From assembly GCA_015680685.1 (NCBI GenBank), contig MNCI01027247.1:1-35456 (forward strand): a stretch of DNA of 35,456 nucleotides, in the 5' to 3' direction. Of this stretch, positions 31,951 through 35,456 are shown piece by piece. A program made the position numbers and the translations under genes. The stretch comes from Gnetum montanum (taxonomy: Eukaryota > Streptophyta > Gnetopsida > Gnetales > Gnetaceae). The number at the start of each line of letters is the position of its first letter. Position 1 is the first letter of the stretch. The notes below the pieces were generated by a model. The model did not search any database. It had not been told where the DNA came from and worked only from the letters and a program-made list of their open reading frames with translations.

Positions 31951-33877
31951 AGGGTAGCATCCCTTAGGAAGGTCATATTGATAGATCTCACATCCACTAT
32001 CATCATCTATATCTGAGTCCACAACCTCTTCAATAATAGAAACTTTTCCCTTACCCTTATTATGTGCATTTCCTACTTCTCTCTTTTTCCTTTTGTCACG
32101 ATCACTACCTCACTCTCTAGACTCCTCTACTACCTTGAGCATAGTTTGAAACCTACTATCCAAGGAGTCCCACATTTGGTCTACCTTTGCTGATACTCTG
32201 ATGCTAAATTTTGAATAGGCAAGGTTTTCCTATTCACCATCTCTTTGAGTGGTGAATCTTCCTCATCCTCACAAAATCTTACTTCCTTCTTTCGGAGGGA
32301 AGGATCTCGGTTATATTCTTCTGCACTCTCTCTTTTCTATAGCTCACCTTCTTCCTTAGCAACTTGCTCTAGTAGCCTATGAATTTGATGGGACCTAAGC
32401 TTAGATAACCTTCCTTGGGCAAAAGCCCTAAGATTTCTTCTCGTTTTATGCCTAAGCCCATCTACAAGATGGCGTAGTTGATCCCACTGCGAATAACCAT
32501 GGCTAGGACAATGATGTAGTAGTGCATAATAGTAGCCCATGGTAGCATCGAAGGGTTCATGACTTCCTTTTTTCCATCCTTGGATTTTCTTTCGCAAGTT
32601 TGACACCCGAGAGTATGTTTGGTACTTATCATTGAACAATTATAACATAGTACTCCACCTATGAATGGATTTCGATTCGAAGGATCGGTACCAACTTTTT
32701 TCTTATTTTATTAGTGTTCATGGGAACAACTTAAGTTTTTGCCACTCATTTTATATGTTTTGTAAGGCACACGCATTGGGAAATGCTTGTAAGTAATTTT
32801 GAGGATCAACGTTATAACCCCCTTCAAATCATGGGATGTTATTCATGTCTAACCTCTTGATCCTACTATCTTTTTGGTGCCTTGTTGGAACTCTCACAAC
32901 CTCAGTGATATCTAACATGCTTCACATAGTGAGTAGGGGTTCATCATGATCATCTCATTCATAGTATCTATGGTGTCTACGCAGTTCCCTACTCTCCCTT
33001 CTTCTATGGCATGATTCCCTAAAGTGCCTTTGTCCTCTATCTTGGTTGTCTCGTCTATGACTTCCACTTTGTTTTTCCTTATCCTCATGATCTGTTTCTC
33101 TATGGCTACATTCAAACATGAAAGGAGAGGATGAAGGAGATGATGAAGGTGAAGAAGAATGAAAACTACCCCCATGATAGTGTCTACTACCTTCTCTTTG
33201 GTGGTCTCTGCCTCAATCGTGATACGATCAAAATGTACACCTTTGTCATGTGTTTTTGTTTCTTTTTTAGAGACTTTGTGTTCATTGGTATCAGCACCTA
33301 GGTTGTGAATAGTAGAATGAAGGTTCTGATAGACAACTCCTTGGCTAAAGTCAAGGGGAGGAACATCGTTATGTGGGTGACTACCTGAGGTAAGTTCATC
33401 ACCCTCAATTTTGCTTAAAACATGGGGCACATCCTTAGACCATTTTCTCTTCAAGGACTTATGATGTCTCTCCTGTTGATAATCCCTTTGACGTTGCACT
33501 TTGGTAGGATGATAGTCTCTCGAATCAGTAGGATGATAGTCTCTCGAATCGGTAGGATGATAGTCTCTCGAATCATAGTCCTATGTAGTACACTCTGCAT
33601 GTAAGTGTTGCATGCCTATTTGTGTGAGAGCACGAAGAAGCATACTTGGGACTAAATGGTCGGGAGGTAACACTATGTTACCTTCGAAGTCACACCAACG
33701 TAGCTATTTATCTTGGTGGAGAATAAAGGTGAAGTTGGGTACAGAATCATCGGGGTGAATATATACCACACGAAACTATTGAGAAACTGGCAGATCAACA
33801 TCACATGTATCTTGCTACCGATTGCTTCTTATGTTAGTCCTAGGCGGTGAAGTGATTTTATGTGAAGAAGAAGACAT
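31951..33877 (-). pseudogene. gag: Gypsy gag, element C, broken
   Basis: The start Met at 33877 gives MSSSSHKITSPPR, then VVYIHPDDSVPNFTFILHQD. A three-fold 8-residue repeat DSRDYHPT follows (33575-33504), then a charged segment (open 33499-32912). The Gag core (about 32870-32337) has NNKYQ-like DKYQTYSRVSNLRKKIQGW, HCPSHGYSQWDQLRHLVDG and LSKLRSHQIHRLLEQVAKEE. The zinc knuckle is degenerate: CEIYQYDLPKGCY (31977-32010), with one Cys changed to Tyr and His to Leu, so RNA binding by this motif would be lost. Multiple stops interrupt the frame. Confidence 0.85.
33504..33575 (-). repeat. 24-bp x 3 in-frame tandem repeat in gag of C
   Basis: Three consecutive 24-bp units (33504-33527, 33528-33551, 33552-33575) starting GTAGGATGATAGTCTCTCGA differ only at the last base (A, G, A). 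On the minus strand they encode DSRDYHPT three times. A and B have one related unit (RDYHPT). Confidence 0.92.
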
Positions 33878-33989
33878 TTTATCTTGTTCAGTATGCAATG
33901 TACTATTATCTTTTTCTTAATCACCCTAAGGATTCATTCGAACGATGTGAATGATTTCCTAAGTTCTACTTAGCACACAAACAACTAAG

Positions 33990-34007
33990 TCCCTGACAAT
34001 GGTGCCA
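33990..34007 (-). other. Primer binding site, tRNA-Asp type, element C
   Basis: The minus strand reads TGGCACCATTGTCAGGGA, 14 of 18 matches to the complement of the tRNA-Asp 3' end, all differences being transitions. It is next to the 5' LTR. Confidence 0.85.
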
Positions 34008-34008
34008 A

Positions 34009-34842
34009 TGATGAATGACGAGGTACCCCTACGCTCAACCATACGAATATGAGCATTTCACACACAATCCGATCAAATTACAAGGACTAAGTGCCTATGT
34101 GCCTTTGTGGAACAATAGCATATTTATTAATTGTTATCTTCCCAAACTTACTTGTATGTCATGGTTGTATGGTTAAGTAAGCTTGAGGCATATGATTTTT
34201 ATGGATTTTATGTGTTTATATCTTGCGCTAGCAAGGAGGGGAAGAGAGATAACTAAGTAACTAATCTAATTTAACTAGTCATTAGCTAAGTTCCAATTAC
34301 TCCTAACACCAGTATCCGTTCCCACTTGTTGTACACATCCTGAACCAATGCAATGCTGCTGGGATTACCAAACGCTAATCGTTACTGGGTTACCAAGTGC
34401 TACACGTATGCTCAAAGTGATCGTACTGAGTGTATTTAACTAAGAGAGTTGCAAGGTGAGAGAGATCATTAATTAACTATGAAAGCATTAAATAATAATT
34501 AACACTAATTAATGTATTTTTTATGCTGCAAGGTTTATCATAAAGTTCATCTTTATTGCCATACACAAAGTGTGCTCAGGTACACAATGCTTGAATAAAG
34601 ATTTGTTCACTCTATGATTCCTACTGCGGGCACATAGAANCGGGCACATAGAAATAATTCCAACTCTGGGGGGAAAAATGGAAAGATTTTGGCTAAGGGA
34701 CTAACTTCTAACTATTAGAAACCAAGGGATCTACCTCTTATTTATAAGTAAGGAGGCAGGCTGCGATATTGGGTATCCGACATCACATGGTCGATTCGAT
34801 ATCGTGGACACGATATTGCGTATACGATATCACGGTTCATCA
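34009..34842 (-). repeat. 5' LTR of element C
   Basis: 834 bp, left end TGATGAA, right end TTCATCA. A minus-strand TATA box is at 34739-34746. The U3 (34763-34835) has GATATC-type dyads, for example GATATTGCGTATACGATATC. An N at 34640 is flanked by two copies of CGGGCACATAGAA, an assembly overlap; without it the length is 820 bp, equal to the split 3' LTR. It is followed by ATTAT, the element's target duplication. Confidence 0.95.
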
Positions 34843-34847
34843 ATTAT

Positions 34848-35456
34848 ATCCATAATGTTACAAGGGCCACATTAAATAATGCTAAATAATATTAAATAAT
34901 ATCCTATTTATAATGGTATATAGGTCCATATTTGGTAACACAAAATAATATTCCATCGATAATGGTCTAGGGAACCTATCACCTAACATTAAATGATAAT
35001 TAGTTTATTAACTAATTTGTGAATCTTCTAATCTTTTGAAAAATGAAAGAATTTTGAATAAATTTTTTTTTACCATTATTTATGGTGCCCCACAAGTTGT
35101 AGTTAATTTTTTTTTTTTTGAATAGAGTTGTGGTCAATTGATACAAGTCCTATTGAAGTTATGGTTGACAATAGGTTATGCAAACTTCTACCATGAGTGG
35201 TAGTTTACTCGTGGGATAAAATTGAGGAGACCACAAGTTGTGGTATTATAGATTGAGAATACCATGAGTCGTGGTATGTAAAACGTTGTTATTTTGATAG
35301 ATTTTGAGCTCAAAAATTTGAATGCAAACTCAATGGTTGATGTCACCTAGAGGTGTAGATGAAACTAAGATGGTAGTATGAACAAATTAGTTATGAATTG
35401 TAATAAAAATAGATTGAGGAATTTGATGATGAATTTTGATCTTCATATTGAAGCAC
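34848..35456. other. AT-rich flank with interrupted palindromes
   Basis: No gene is recognised. There is a run of 13 T at 35107-35119 and a series of short palindromic motifs (35088-35104, 35188-35203, 35230-35244, 35261-35275) built around CCACAAGTTGTGG or CCATGAGTNGTGG. Confidence 0.6.

Larger units (their letters stand above)
13084..34847 (-). mobile_element. Gypsy element C, Athila/Tat-like, full length, split by element B
   Basis: Minus-strand element flanked by the perfect target duplication ATTAT (13084-13088 and 34843-34847). The 3' LTR is 13089-13840 plus 25609-25682, the internal region 25683-34008 and the 5' LTR 34009-34842. Element B inserted into the 3' LTR. Without B the element is about 9.98 kb. 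Transcript order is gag, protease, RT, RNase H, integrase and a 2-kb gene-free stretch. The coding capacity is destroyed by many stops. The matching ATTAT across more than 21 kb is the key evidence that the two distant LTR pieces belong together. Confidence 0.95.

Overview
This window is repeat DNA from a plant nuclear genome; the sequence does not let me name the species. It is AT-rich, and I see no intact host gene, rRNA, tRNA or CRISPR array. Almost all of it is made of decayed LTR retrotransposons, several inserted into one another. Four single N characters mark unresolved assembly joins.

Layout. (1) 1-4221: element A, right-hand part of a minus-strand Ty3/gypsy element of the Athila/Tat type (gag, protease, tRNA-Asp-type primer site, 5' LTR). 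Most of its pol is deleted. (2) 4222-5580: AT-rich spacer. (3) 5581-11077: a near-complete plus-strand Ty1/copia element of Tork/Tnt1 type with 482/483-bp LTRs. Its reverse transcriptase is split by gypsy solo LTR F (9062-9886, target duplication CTAGT). (4) 11078-13083: AT-rich spacer. (5) 13084-34847: gypsy element C (minus strand, target duplication ATTAT). Its 3' LTR is split by full-length gypsy element B (13841-25608, minus strand, target duplication TTGGG/TCGGG). B is split by solo LTR E of a different family (19119-21239, ATGTA). E is split by solo LTR D of the A/B/C family (19314-20287, TCTAT). The order of insertion is therefore C, then B, then E, then D. (6) 34848-35456: AT-rich flank with short interrupted palindromes.

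The gypsy elements share one plan, read on the minus strand. It is: LTR beginning TGATGA, primer site resembling the complement of tRNA-Asp, Ser/Arg-rich Gag N-terminus, Gag core, CCHC knuckle, aspartic protease, reverse transcriptase (MDD), RNase H, integrase, about 2 kb without a recognisable gene, purine tract (GGGGTA), LTR. All reading frames carry stops, many explained by C-to-T or G-to-A changes, so the copies look dead and old. D keeps its CpG sites and looks youngest.

The most distinctive structure is a set of nested CG-rich palindromes built on CGATATCG in the U3 of every LTR of this family, just upstream of a TATA box. LTR E has the same layout with a different palindromic motif. 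Element lengths agree well once nested insertions and assembly artefacts are subtracted (C about 9.98 kb; B about 9.96 kb), which supports the reconstruction.
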